Of a stretch of 64,000 bases of DNA, positions 14,040 to 25,829 are shown piece by piece; the stretch's first letter is position 1; each line of letters starts with the position of its first letter. The position numbers were made by a program, and so were the translations under genes. The notes below the pieces were generated by a model that was not told the DNA's origin, ran no database searches, and worked only from the letters and a program-made list of their open reading frames with translations. The stretch covers positions 23,969,162 to 24,033,161 of the forward strand of contig OU342637.1 in assembly GCA_910589415.1 (NCBI GenBank). The letters run 5' to 3'. This stretch comes from Malachius bipustulatus. Lineage: Eukaryota > Arthropoda > Insecta > Coleoptera > Melyridae.

Positions 14040-14560
14040 TTCTAGATCAAAAATATTTAAAATCTCCTCGTCTTTGCCGCTTTGAACAGCTACACTTTGC
14101 TAAATCATCAACTGATGTCATAAAACAAAATGTGCTTTATTTAGAAGTCACATATCTGGGTCCCCTTCCAAGTATTTTCCTCCCCAATACTCCTGTTTTT
14201 TTGTTGATTTGTTGAAACACCACTGGTACGCTTCATTTGTATTGTCCTTCAGCTCATTCGTCGCATTTGCTTTAATCTCGGGAATCGTCTCAAATCTTGT
14301 TCCCTACAAATATTTTTAGGTATTCGTGATGAACAACACCCTTAGCATGAAAAAGTCTGAATCACCTTGACATTGGATTGAACTTGACAAACTTTTTGGG
14401 CCTGGTAGTACGTTTTACCCACTGGGATAAGTATGTGGGTCCAACTCCATTTCAATGTCAGTGTGGTAAACCCATGATTTATCCTTGACAAGAAGTTTTC
14501 ATGAAAAAGTTGATGTGGCTGCAAAGGAAGCTCGATTAAGAGGCTATTATACAATAATAG
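14040..14560 (-). pseudogene. Relic of a mariner-type transposase
   Basis: Reading the minus strand with frameshifts gives pieces in the order expected of mariner transposases. First, about 14490-14380, a SWVYHTDIEME stretch (compare the D-E-S-W-V region around the first catalytic Asp) followed by a KVCQVQSNVKVIQTF stretch (compare the basic block before the FFD motif). Then GVVHHEYL near 14320. Finally a C-terminal piece with RFETIPEIKANATNEL and YLEGD at about 14310-14155. The region bearing the second and third catalytic residues is largely missing. Several frameshifts and stops make it non-functional. The BEL element lies about 150 bp away. Confidence 0.55.
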
Positions 14561-14705
14561 TCTGGGATCACGACCTGACCGCTGAATGCAGAAAAAACAT
14601 GTTTGGGGATTGGAGTATATAGAGATTCACGAATCTCTTCCGTCTAAAGTCCCCCATATATTCAGTTTCAATGTAAATAAAAAATACTCCAAAACCATTA
14701 CCCGA

Positions 14706-15235
14706 TGTACGGTTTAGGTACACAAAGAACGAATAATGAACTGTATAAATTAATAGACACACATTAAATTAATCTTTTAATGCAAACCTAGTAATTTTAC
14801 ACAATGCTGTAGAACAACCAATCAATTTAAAGGTAATTTCTAATTATGTAGACGATTATAATATGATTAAACGATTTAGTAAGATGAATAATTTGAATTA
14901 AGTCGGAGTAGGTATGTAGGTATTTATTTAGTCTGACGAACGAACGATACGAAATAATACGAATATGTATTAGAGACAGCAGGACTTCTGTCCTGGTCAA
15001 CGAACGAAAAGCGAATCTTGCTTTGCACACCTGACGCAGGCAAGCAAGGGTTACATTTTACTTTTTCCACCTTTTTCCCTATTCCACGAAGACCACCTAA
15101 AGAAGTGCATCTCCCGGATCGATATTTAACAGAAAATTCGACATTTCAGTTCTTCTTCATCCTAAACTGTGTCTACATACACATAGACAGTGTCTACATG
15201 ATTTAACTAATTTAAAAGCAGCTCAATCTGCAACA
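14706..15235 (-). repeat. BEL/Pao 3' LTR
   Basis: 530-bp long terminal repeat, downstream in the element's orientation. It ends at 15235 with the complement of the TGTTGCAG start. It matches 20151-20680 base for base as far as I could compare, except near its first bases. Short open frames on both strands inside it are duplicated in the other LTR and are not genes. Confidence 0.92.
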
Positions 15236-15252
15236 TATTCCCCCCCTTGGAG
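15236..15252 (-). other. Polypurine tract of the BEL element
   Basis: On the minus strand the sequence reads CCAAGGGGGGGAATA directly before the LTR start. This is the expected place and composition for the primer of plus-strand DNA synthesis. Confidence 0.75.
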
Positions 15253-15413
15253 TCTCTGACTTCAAAAACACTAAATAAATTTTTTTTTTCTCATACGAAA
15301 ATTTTCAACATATAATAATTGAGGTTCTGTCTCGAACGAAATAATAATATTTTTTCTTATTTTAAAATCGTCGAACGAATAGACAAATAGTCTCGAAATT
15401 ATTACTTGCATTG

Positions 15414-18400
15414 TTAATCTTGATTTGGCAGAGGGCAAACCTTTGAAATCCTTCTTATGAAATTTCCCCCCTGAGTTTTTAATTTAACCCGAGGTTTAAC
15501 CATTCGAACTTTGCCGTCAACACCAGGGACGACCTCCATAACTCTAGCTCTTGGCCATTTCAATGGAGGAGTATTTTCTTCTTTTATTAAAACGAGATCG
15601 TTATTTTTTAAATTTTCTGAAGGGTTTAACCACTTCGGACGATTTTGTAACCGATTTAAATACTCAACTGACCACCGTTTCCAGAAATCATGTTGAATTT
15701 TAATGCAATGTTGCCATTGTGATAATCGATTTAATTTTATATGCGAAACATCCTTTTTTGAATATAATACACGCAAATATACGCAGGCGCCATAAGCTTT
15801 TAAGCTGGCGTCACAAAATCCGTGGATTTCGATACTTTCGATTGACAAATTTAAAGTTAGATTCCTCGGAATCTTCACCTCTTTTAGACACGGTAGCGAG
15901 AAGAAAAATTTATTCCATTCCGACATTAAATTATCTGGGAGATTATCATCCCACTCGATTTTACTGATCCATATTTTCTGCATAATTAATTTTGCAGTTA
16001 CTACGACGGGACCTAACAATCCAATAGGATCGAAGATTGAAGCAATTTTCGACAGAACTTCTCTTTTTGTGTAATTTTTAATTTCCTTAAATTCGGGCAT
16101 TGTCATTACGAGAAAGTCTTCATGAGAATTCCATTGCAAGCCAAGCACCTTACTAGACGAACTTTCATTTTGAATGTCGTAATTATTTTTCGAATTATTT
16201 TGATTTGAATCAACTTGGAAATCCTCATTCGAATTATTTTCCTTGAACTCTGTAGAAAAATCTTTGACATTTGAATGCCACTTATGTAACTTAAATCCTG
16301 CAGTATTTAATAAACTAATTAATTGCGAAGAAGTTTCGATTAATTCATTTTTCGAATTTGAACTGACGAGCACATCATCGACGTATGTTTGCGAAAGTAA
16401 CATTTTTGACGCAAGCGGGTAAGTTTGCGATTCTTTTTCAGCCAGTTCTTTTAAACATCTAGTGGCAGCAAAGGGCGCGAAATTCGTACCATACGTTATT
16501 GTTAATAACTCTAAACATTGTAAAGGTTCATTTTCATTTTCACGCCACAGGATGTTCTGTAAAAATGTGTGATTCGGATTTACACGAATCTGACGGTACA
16601 TTTTTTCAATGTCCGCAATGACTACGAAAGTACCTATCCGAAATCTACATATGATATCGAATAATTCCGGTTGTACCGTATAGCCTTTTAATAAAATATC
16701 ATTAAGCGATAAACCCGATGAAGTTTTCATCGAAGCGTCAAAAACAACACGCAATTTTGTTGTTTCACTATCTTCACGTATAACTGCGTGATGCGGCATA
16801 AAATATTTATTTTCTCCTCTCTCATTATGAGAACTTAGAGAGACGATTTTCGCATGATTTAAGTTTACATATTCATCGATAAATTGTTTATATTTTAATT
16901 TTAAATTTGGATCTCTTAGAAATCGTTTTTCGAGACCAGCAAATCGTTTTCTTGCTTGCAAAAACGATTCACCTAAATTACATTTATTTTCTTGATTTTT
17001 AAATGGCAAATTTATTTGAAACCGTCCATTTTCTAATCGAATCGTCGTTTCTTTAAAAATTTCTTCCGATTTTGCATTTTCGGGACTTAAAATTGTTTTC
17101 TCTTCGATGTCTTCTATCTCCCAAAATTTTTGTAACAGTTCATCGCTACTCGATGACGTATTTAAAAAAGAACAACAATTGGGTGAACTGTTCCCTAGTT
17201 CATTATACGAATTAATATTAGACTGCTTTGGCTTATTATTTGCCAATTTACCGCCGACGACATATCCTAAGAGTGTACTAAAAAGGGTTGGCATATCCGC
17301 CCCTAATTTAATCACTCCTGGAACGATTAAATCATAATAGATATCTGCTCCTAGCAAGATGTCGATTTTCGACGAGACATAAAACTTTGGATCAGCTAAC
17401 ATAATGTGATCCGGTATTTTTAAATTTGATACGTTTAGAGTAGTTTGCGGTAGTTCGCAAGTTATATTTTCCAATACTGCACACGAAACTTTGAACGAAT
17501 TTTTTCTATAAACGTTTGACTTAATGGTTAAATCAACCATCTCATTTGATTGAGCATTTATTTGCGAGATTCCTGATATTTGCAATTCTTTACGATAAGT
17601 ATTCGAATTTAATTTGCCTAGCAATTCTTTTGTGCACATGCTAATCTGACTTGCCGAATCCAGTAAGCACCTAGCCGAAACTGGATCGCCGTTGCGACTA
17701 TAAATTGTTACCACTGCCGTGGCTAGTACGATTTGCGAATTATTTTGCGAATAAGTGGAAAACGATAACGAACTTTCGGGCTTATTTTCTTTATTTTTAT
17801 TTTCATTTACGATACTTCTTTGCTTGGGATCGTCTTGCGACCTTGATTCTACTTGACTCGAATTCTTTTGATTTACGATTTGTCCCGATTCTCTATTTTC
17901 TGGCGTTGATCGATTTGAATTATTATTAGTTGAATAATGTTTATTTTGATATTGGTTTACACCCTCGTTTACACCATACGTACGATTTTGACGATTAAAT
18001 TGACGATTAATTGTGCCTGAATTAGGTTTATGGAGATCCTGCCACTGGCTGCGACTTTCTGTGCGACGAATTTGAAAATTTCTAGGATTTGAATGAACTT
18101 CTCGATCAAAATTGATATGAAGTAGAGTATTATGCCTTTTGCCACATTGCCAACAATTATTCCCAGTGCAAGTATCATCGAACGAATGTTTCCTAAACAG
18201 ACATATTTTGCAAAAACCTCGAGAGGTTATAAAGTTGTTTCTTTCCTGAATAGTTAATTGTTTGAATTTATAGCATTGATAAATCGAATGATGCTCTGAG
18301 CAAAAATTACAAATTAAATAGGATTGATTTCCTGTCGCCTTTCCTGTCTGTTGTTGATTCGAATTATGAGTTGAACTAATAAAATGATTAACTTTCCTAA

Positions 18401-19385
18401 TCGGTGTAGGACTAGTGCCTTTTGTTGCATCTATTTCCTCTAATGCTTTGCATTGCTTTTCTAAAAAATTAATAAATTCTTTTAACGTTGGTAGGTTCTT
18501 GGTATCTCGATGTAAGCAATAAGCCTTTTGCAATTGAAAATCCAATTTCTTGGAAAAAATGTGAATTAAAATTAAGTCCCAAGAATCTACGGGTACATTT
18601 AAATTTTCCAAACTTTCGATATTTTGATTAATATGAGTTAAGAACTCCCTCAGGTTTTGAGCCTTTGGCTTCAATAAATTAGGTAAGTTTTCGAATAAAT
18701 TGGTGATGTGCGCCTCGATTATCGCATACGTGTTTTTATATCTATTTTCTAACAACTTAATTGCAGATTGTAAATTCGAGCTTACCAACGACAAATTCTG
18801 TATTAAAGACAGTGCTTCGCCTCTCAAATATCCCTTAAGATAAATTAGTTTTTCGATATTATCTAAATCCTCATTATTTATGATGAGTTTAGTAAACAGA
18901 TCATGAAAACTATTCCACTCTGCAGCATCACCTGAAAAAATTGGAATTTTGATTTCGGGCAGCTTAACTGTTTGAGAATTTGCACCCTTTGTATTTATAC
19001 TTGTCGTAACACCCTGAACTAATTCGGCTACAAATTCTTTATTCGATTGTTGTAAATTCGATACGAAATTCTGAAATTCTACGTTTCCATCTAATCTAGG
19101 TTGTTGGGTGCTTAGACTAGTTAACTCTTCAATTTTGTTTTCTAACTTCGAAAACAAATTACAAAATTTACTTTCTACATCCTCACTATCTTTAGTGGCA
19201 TCTTCTTTAATCTCTGCGATCGATTCTTGTATATTTACATAACTCTGATAAGCTGCTATTAAATTTCTTTTGCGAATTTCGATTTGATTTTTATTATTTT
19301 CATTTTTTAAATTCTCCTCAACCCACGTTTCGATTTTTGTAATTAATCCTTTCGCGTAACCCCTCTTTTTCTTCAAATTATCCAT
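15414..19385 (-). CDS. BEL/Pao Gag-Pol polyprotein with in-frame loss of RNase H/integrase
   Basis: An uninterrupted 1323-residue ORF. Residues 1-140 are coiled-coil-like; about 140-315 match the BEL Gag domain (DUF1759 type: PIFSGDAAEW at 148). Zinc-binding C/H clusters lie at about 359-423. An aspartic protease motif DSAS is at 576-579. Reverse transcriptase spans roughly 860-1080 with YVDD at 1001-1004, followed by the Pao A17-type region (FDPIGLLGP near 1118). The RNase H start (FCDASLKAYGACVY, near 1190) runs after about ten residues into the very C-terminal integrase/DUF5641 part (FWKRWSVEYLNRLQ near 1234). Full-length BEL polyproteins have several hundred more residues here. The deletion joint is near 15735-15770 and keeps the frame. 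The protein should still make Gag, protease and RT, but not an integrase. Confidence 0.92.
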   Translation of the reverse strand: MDNLKKKRGYAKGLITKIETWVEENLKNENNKNQIEIRKRNLIAAYQSYVNIQESIAEIKEDATKDSEDVESKFCNLFSKLENKIEELTSLSTQQPRLDGNVEFQNFVSNLQQSNKEFVAELVQGVTTSINTKGANSQTVKLPEIKIPIFSGDAAEWNSFHDLFTKLIINNEDLDNIEKLIYLKGYLRGEALSLIQNLSLVSSNLQSAIKLLENRYKNTYAIIEAHITNLFENLPNLLKPKAQNLREFLTHINQNIESLENLNVPVDSWDLILIHIFSKKLDFQLQKAYCLHRDTKNLPTLKEFINFLEKQCKALEEIDATKGTSPTPIRKVNHFISSTHNSNQQQTGKATGNQSYLICNFCSEHHSIYQCYKFKQLTIQERNNFITSRGFCKICLFRKHSFDDTCTGNNCWQCGKRHNTLLHINFDREVHSNPRNFQIRRTESRSQWQDLHKPNSGTINRQFNRQNRTYGVNEGVNQYQNKHYSTNNNSNRSTPENRESGQIVNQKNSSQVESRSQDDPKQRSIVNENKNKENKPESSLSFSTYSQNNSQIVLATAVVTIYSRNGDPVSARCLLDSASQISMCTKELLGKLNSNTYRKELQISGISQINAQSNEMVDLTIKSNVYRKNSFKVSCAVLENITCELPQTTLNVSNLKIPDHIMLADPKFYVSSKIDILLGADIYYDLIVPGVIKLGADMPTLFSTLLGYVVGGKLANNKPKQSNINSYNELGNSSPNCCSFLNTSSSSDELLQKFWEIEDIEEKTILSPENAKSEEIFKETTIRLENGRFQINLPFKNQENKCNLGESFLQARKRFAGLEKRFLRDPNLKLKYKQFIDEYVNLNHAKIVSLSSHNERGENKYFMPHHAVIREDSETTKLRVVFDASMKTSSGLSLNDILLKGYTVQPELFDIICRFRIGTFVVIADIEKMYRQIRVNPNHTFLQNILWRENENEPLQCLELLTITYGTNFAPFAATRCLKELAEKESQTYPLASKMLLSQTYVDDVLVSSNSKNELIETSSQLISLLNTAGFKLHKWHSNVKDFSTEFKENNSNEDFQVDSNQNNSKNNYDIQNESSSSKVLGLQWNSHEDFLVMTMPEFKEIKNYTKREVLSKIASIFDPIGLLGPVVVTAKLIMQKIWISKIEWDDNLPDNLMSEWNKFFFSLPCLKEVKIPRNLTLNLSIESIEIHGFCDASLKAYGACVYLRVLYSKKDVSHIKLNRLSQWQHCIKIQHDFWKRWSVEYLNRLQNRPKWLNPSENLKNNDLVLIKEENTPPLKWPRARVMEVVPGVDGKVRMVKPRVKLKTQGGNFIRRISKVCPLPNQD

Positions 19386-19784
19386 CTTTTTACAATATTA
19401 CTTAACAAACGATATTTTTATAACACAGAATAATATAATAAACGATTTTTCATACAATGGTACGACTGACGAACATTTAGGTACTTACGATATGACATAC
19501 GATAATTACAGGTATATTAATATTATAAACACGAACGAAATTACAATTGTTTATATTTTTACGATCAAAGTTATCAACTTTAGTATTATTCACGAATTCA
19601 CGAATAGTAGGTAGGTATACATCAACCAAAACGACGAATTTAATTAGGTAGGTGGGTCTGAGTGCTTCTTTCGACTCATCAGCTGACGAATTAGGCTTCG
19701 AACGATTAATATGACATTTTGATGCGAAAACGAAATAGGAAATAAGAAACTTTCCTCGAATAATAAATGAAGAGGTACGTTACT

Positions 19785-19962
19785 CAGTTTAGTGGAATCC
19801 AGGAACTTCTCTGCAATCCAGGACCTCGTTTTTGTGGAATCCAGGAATTGCTCTGCAATCCAGAAGCTCGTTTTTGTGGACTCCAGGGCCTTGTCTGCAA
19901 TCCAGGAGCTCGTCTTTGTGGACTCCAGGGACTTGTCTGCAATCCAGGCGCTCGTACAGAAG
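19785..19962. repeat. 42-bp tandem repeat (about 4 copies) in the BEL leader
   Basis: CTGCAATCCAG recurs at 19811, 19853, 19895 and 19937, a strict 42-bp period. Each unit contains two AATCCAG/ACTCCAG half-motifs. Because 42 is a multiple of three and the unit lacks stops, frames on both strands stay open through it. It lies in the 5' leader between primer site and gag. A minus-strand upstream ORF (20045-19644, 133 codons) passes through the array; I cannot tell whether it is translated. Confidence 0.85.
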
Positions 19963-20126
19963 TTTCTCTGCAACAACCATCCAACACGAAACACGAAATA
20001 CTTGTAGTCGACAATGAACGATTTTGGACACTTAAAACTGCACAATTTTGCTTAACGACGTATTCACTGCATCCATGGCACACCAGCAACTTCCATTAAT
20101 TTCCATTTGCACTAAATTCAGTTACA

Positions 20127-20144
20127 ATCCGGCTCGAAGGACCA
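20127..20144 (-). other. Primer binding site, tRNA-Tyr type
   Basis: On the minus strand the 18 bases TGGTCCTTCGAGCCGGAT start 6 bases after the LTR. They are complementary to a tRNA ending ATCCGGCTCGAAGGA plus CCA. Eukaryotic tRNA-Tyr begins CCTTCGA, so its acceptor strand fits this end. The tRNA identity rests on my knowledge of that gene family. Confidence 0.75.
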
Positions 20145-20150
20145 CTCTTA

Positions 20151-20680
20151 TATACGGTTTAGGTACACAAAGAACGAATAATGAACTGTATAAATTAATA
20201 GACACACATTAAATTAATCTTTTAATGCAAACCTAGTAATTTTACACAATGCTGTAGAACAACCAATCAATTTAAAGGTAATTTCTAATTATGTAGACGA
20301 TTATAATATGATTAAACGATTTAGTAAGATGAATAATTTGAATTAAGTCGGAGTAGGTATGTAGGTATTTATTTAGTCTGACGAACGAACGATACGAAAT
20401 AATACGAATATGTATTAGAGACAGCAGGACTTCTGTCCTGGTCAACGAACGAAAAGCGAATCTTGCTTTGCACACCTGACGCAGGCAAGCAAGGGTTACA
20501 TTTTACTTTTTCCACCTTTTTCCCTATTCCACGAAGACCACCTAAAGAAGTGCATCTCCCGGATCGATATTTAACAGAAAATTCGACATTTCAGTTCTTC
20601 TTCATCCTAAACTGTGTCTACATACACATAGACAGTGTCTACATGATTTAACTAATTTAAAAGCAGCTCAATCTGCAACA
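20151..20680 (-). repeat. BEL/Pao 5' LTR
   Basis: 530-bp repeat, upstream in the element's orientation, beginning TGTTGCAG at 20680. It should carry the promoter. The near identity with the 14706-15235 copy is the dating evidence for the insertion. Confidence 0.92.
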
Positions 20681-20685
20681 CCCGA

Positions 20686-23600
20686 CTTAAATTATTAAAT
20701 CATCGATGTTTCCCTTCTCACTTACATAAAAAATAGGAATCATAGATTCACCACACTCGCCTAATGGTAACGAGATAGCCTGACCTTAACCATATATTTT
20801 TTAGTTGCAGTAAATACCCAGAAGAAATCAATATTTTAATTAGAAGGTTAGTACAGGAAGATACAGCACTACCTACAGATATTCACGTTTTGATGGCGAC
20901 CAACAATAAAAGTTTATATACGACATGATTACACAACTCGCGATAAAAAACAAAATAATAATTTAGCTCACCCAACTACAAAAAAAAAGTGTAATAAGAT
21001 TACCGATATGTGTGGCTGAAGGAAATACATCCAGAGCCAGAGAATGAATGATTTTTTTTTAATTTTTAATTAACTTTCAATCAAATACCGCTTTTTCCGG
21101 AAATTGCGCTTTTCTGCTATTCCTGCTTACCTATGTTCAATTTATCAATCCGTTACAAAAGGTATCGCCCTATAAAATTGAAGTACAAAAGTAGAAATAC
21201 CGAACATCTTCGTAACTGTTGAAAAAAAAAGTTTGTCAGAGAATTAGACTTGCCTAGATGTCCTTTACGTGGCAACTGGCAATGCACAATTTTTTTTTTT
21301 ATTACAGGCCATGAGTAATTTGATTCTTATAAACGAGACCATCGCCTGTTGGCTCTATTTTTGCTGGTTTCTTCTGCTGTCTTTGGATATCACCTCCCGC
21401 GCACTCTAATCTAAGAATGCAACTTTTGATGATTTTATTCCTCGCTTTCTCGGTTCAGAATTTCTTTTAGAGGCTACTGAGTTGTAATAGTTCCTTTCAG
21501 TCTCCTGAAGTTAGCCTTATGAAAAATTTTCATGAACATCTTATTCAAAGAGAAATAATTAAAACAAGCTTCGTATACGTTTTGTATTCGTTGGCTAGGG
21601 CTTCCTAGCATAGCAGAAGTGTGTAGGTACATGTAACAAAATAGAAAACAAGACTTTCATATGTGTAATTATCATTTAAATGTAATTAGGTCTCCTACTA
21701 AAAATTCACAGAGTAAGTCTAGCTCTCTATTATTCTTCACTGCAAGCAGGCATTCTAAAATAAATTTTAGACCCTTGTTGACATGTTTTCTATCCTAGCA
21801 TGCGTCTGCATTGCCTTCTATGGAGCTAGGGGTTTGTTTCAAAGCTTTTCATGTCCTGTCCCGTATTCTAAACGGACTACACGTGCCGAATACGGGACGC
21901 AGCAAAGTATTCGTCAAAGCATATTCACGGGGAGAATTTTCACCGTGTCCCTAAGCGTAATTTGCATAAAGATAGCAAGGTGATTAATCTTCTTCCACTG
22001 TATTCTTTCTAGACATGCAGTTAAGTGAAGCTCGATTTAGTAGATAAAAGTCATGATGAATAACCTAAATAAATAAGGCGCTTTCGCAGAATCCGAAATT
22101 AAAAATTGTCTCATGAATAGCGTTAAGGGATGAGAAATTTACGATTTTTAATATCCGCTTCTTGATAAGTTGCATGTCTTCTGATTAGATTTGAAGGGGA
22201 AATCGGTTGGTTCATTCTTATTTGGTTATCTCGACAAATAAAGATAATCCTCACGGATAGATCAAAGCTGCGCTCTCGCAATAATAGTATAGCCAATCAT
22301 TCAAAATTTATCATTTAAAAAAGAAGCGATTTTTGAACTAAGTATAGGCAAGTCAAATAGGTACAATATAATAAAATATAGTAACTCGCTATGTTTTATT
22401 TTATCACTATCAGCAATAGATATTTCTGCTCAAGCAAGCGATAAACGAACGGAGAACATAAGTGAAAGGAAGAACCGAGAAAGTTTAGCAAACTTTGCCT
22501 CTCCCCAGACATTGTAAAGTAATAATTATTGCTATTAATTTATTATTAGTTTCAAATTTCTAATTTGTCCCGACAAGCTGCTCCTTATACACCGGGCTAT
22601 ATACATGACGTCTCTCCAGTAATTTTGTTAATCAAATCTTCCCTCCTGTCTGACTGTCCATCACACTGTCCAATACACATTTACCCTCTCGCTTCTATAT
22701 CCTGGCAACCACACCGGGATTCTCTGATCTCTCCGGTAATAAATCATCCCTCAAATATATTAATCCGGGCTCGTTGCAACAAAACCTTCCTCCATAGACT
22801 GAGATAAAATACAATTTGCTCTACTTTTATGTTAAATGTGTCAATTAAAATTCAATTACAGAGATTTATTTCTCTTGACCGTTGCGGGATTCACATTCGG
22901 GCCGCAAGCAGATTACGTTGTTTGTCTTTATTTATGGGCTAATTCGGGCGAGGTTGAATGGTGAAAAGATCTGATACGAACAGTACGGTTCGTGTTTTGG
23001 TTTAGTTTTTCATTTTATTTTCTGTTTAGCCGTCCCCTGAGATTATGATGGTTGCTTATTTTGCATATACAGGCAGGCTTGAACACTGGGGTTTACTTGT
23101 CACTTCTAATTTTAGAGATAAAATATCGACATTTAGACTCTATGTGACATTTACAAAGTGTCTCGCAAACACGTAAACCATGTCCAGGTACGTCACTCTT
23201 ATTAAATTAATTGAATAGTATAAAATAACTTACTATAATATATTAATGTTAATGAATATCTGCCTCATTCATTTAGATTTAAAACGATCAAGATTATGAG
23301 GTTTCAATTTTCGATAAAAAATATCTCTTTGGATGTCTTAAAGAAATTTAAGTGAGTCTTCGGAAAAGCTATGGTCAGTCGGAGCTGAGCGATATACTTA
23401 TCCGAAACAATGGTCGTCATTTTGTTCCAATTTATTTGGTTTGAAGACAAACCTCCCATGATAATCTTTGATATTGTCGCACCGCGAAGGCGGCGCCTCC
23501 ACCATATGTCGCGAATTAAAGGGGGGTTAGGGGTAAAAAGAAATGGTATTTATTAAAAAACACCTAATTTATTACACAAAAGTATGAAGTGCTAGAATCA

Positions 23601-25829
23601 ACAATGTTTACATACACCTACAATGACTCAACCCTGTGGAGCCCTAGTACATAACTATTTATGAAAAACTCGCCAATCAAATATCTATCACCTACTATAA
23701 TTTGGTACACCCCAAAAGAGGTGCTTACATGTTAGATGACCCAGTCGGTCTAAGGCGTGAGCTCGGCTTTTCCGATTATTGGGGGTAGACTCTTGAGGGA
23801 CACTTTTGTACGCACTTCACTAAACGCACTGAGATAGTACTTGCCCTTATTGCCCAGTATGCCCGCTTAACTAGCGGAATGCCAGATTCACTTTGGCTCG
23901 CAGAGTGCGGGCCACTTACTCCCTCCGCGAGCGGAGACGGAGAGCCCCCTTCCATTGGAGAGTCAATTCTTTTATTTAAACTTTTCTGATTGAGTCAGCA
24001 AGTCAATCACCTATTTTCCCCAATTTTATATCAAGCTTGCAAGTTAGCTTTTATTAATAATTTTGAAATATCAATGTTGACCTGTCCTGAATTACTTGCT
24101 TGCTGTGACGTTCTGTAAATATTACGAAATATTAATAATAAAGTATTCCGGCATTTGTGCCTACTTGACAAAATCTAGAAGACAAGTATTCTTTGACTAA
24201 AGAGGAAACCCTTATATATGATACTTTCAAGTCACTGAAAGGTTTACGGCAATCGAAATCACTTGGCGGTTTATCTTTGGAAAGGCTTTGCCTCTGTTGT
24301 GAAAGCAGCCTTCCACGATAATCTTTGGTATCTGGGAAGCAAATTTTGTAAGAATTATCTTCAACTCATAAAAAAGGGGGTCCTTTAGAGATGATACATA
24401 TAAGTCACTGGAAGGTTTCGGAAATTGCAGTGTTAGCACTTTTGTGTCTTTGGAATTGTAAGATCACTTAGCCTCTTGTCTTTGGAACGACTCAAGCAAT
24501 TAACATCAGGATGTGCTTAGCTATTAGAGACTACATGATCATAACTTTTGTCCAACACTTATTTTTCAAATAAAGTTGTTGGAATGACAAAACAAACAAA
24601 GTACCGTCAATATAAAAATCTTCAACATCGAAGATAAAGGCATGGAAAGAGACAATAATTAAAACGAGACTACTGTGACTGAGAAACGAGAACAGACACA
24701 CAAAAAAATTTTTTCAGATGCTTGAATCTCAAATGCAAATAAATGGTCTTCAAGGAAACTATACTTTATATAAAATGGATCTACGCCTCTGAACAAAATT
24801 AAGCTGCCAGTAAGCCCATCTATCTTTAAAATTAGTTGGACAAAATAACTGCCAACATACAGCAGGTTGTCTCAGAATAAAGGGGACAAACTTTGACGGT
24901 AGAATACCTATTTACCTAATTTAATTTACTTAATTTAAGCCGTAAAGTCTCTATGAACCCATTCTCTGAATTAACTGAATTAATTAATAGCATTTTTTGC
25001 ATAACTTCAAAAGGGCGCTATAATTTTTTTATGAAATTTGTTGCGCATTTTCAGTTACTCTGATTGGTAATAATTACCTGTTAGTTGTGTTATTATTACT
25101 AATATGAGACTATGTAACTTGAACTAGAAACTAGGGCAGATAGAGATCCAACATGGTGTAACCAAAATGTTTACGCCACTATTATTTTGGATTGACTTAT
25201 TTCAAAATATTGCTTAGAAGTGCGATCTCGGCAACGGTAATAGATAATATCAGAGCGGGACAAAAATTATTGGTGACACAAAATGTCATTTTGCCAATGT
25301 CTTTCATTTTTGGGAAAAAATTGTCAAATATAAAAAGAACGATCTCGGCTGCGGTAATAGTTATTTGAGTGGAAAATAAAGTTGAAGATGGGATATATTT
25401 AACGTGGGGCTTCTCCTTCCCGAGACCCCCAATCACGAAAAATACACGACCTAGGACCATGAGCTTAACTTTTGGAGGCGTACGAACACCTCCCACAAGA
25501 GTTTCGCTCGCCAGTAATTTTTATATTTCTGAACTTTCACCTATTTATTTGTCGATACCTACATATCTCAGAAGCTGTTAGGATTTTACATAACAGCCTT
25601 ATTCATTTTTTTCCAGAAATGTCTAGCTTTTGGAAAAATATGCCAAAAACAATATTTATCCAGTAGCGTATAAATTGAGGGGTGTACGCATTTTGAGCTC
25701 CTATCTACCCACATTGCAAAACAAGGCATAGAAAATAACATGTATAAAAAAATTTATGTTTGCAGCCCTTACTTTGTATAATCTTTACATACTGATGAAT
25801 GATAAATAAAATAAATAAATAACATCAAG
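20686..25829. other. Mostly unassigned; possible LTR fragment near 23.5-23.96 kb
   Basis: No supported gene. A perfect-looking hairpin (GTCCCGTATTC ... GAATACGGGAC) sits near 21858-21900. Between about 23500 and 23960 the base composition changes. On the minus strand this block has a polyadenylation-like AATAAA, a C-rich tail ending GCGACA and then TGGTGGAGGCGCC, which resembles an LTR 3' end followed by a primer site; no partner LTR was found. Around 25220 and 25340 a GATCTCGG...CGGTAATAG block is repeated, and similar short repeats occur at 24230-24420. Confidence 0.3.

Larger units (their letters stand above)
14706..20680 (-). mobile_element. Complete BEL/Pao LTR retrotransposon, internally deleted
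   Basis: Two 530-bp direct repeats bound a 5-kb interior encoding a BEL-type Gag-Pol on the minus strand. The five bases CCCGA occur immediately outside both ends (14701-14705 and 20681-20685), a target-site duplication. In the element's own orientation it begins TGTTGCAG. Behind the upstream LTR is an 18-nt primer binding site, and ahead of the downstream LTR a purine-rich tract. The LTRs appear identical apart from one base at the outer edge (TGTAC versus TATAC), which points to recent insertion. Most of RNase H and integrase is missing, so movement must have relied on a complete relative. Confidence 0.93.

Noticed and set aside
14827..15206. Identical short ORFs at 14827-15206 and 20272-20651
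   Set aside because: They are the same LTR sequence twice, not a duplicated gene.
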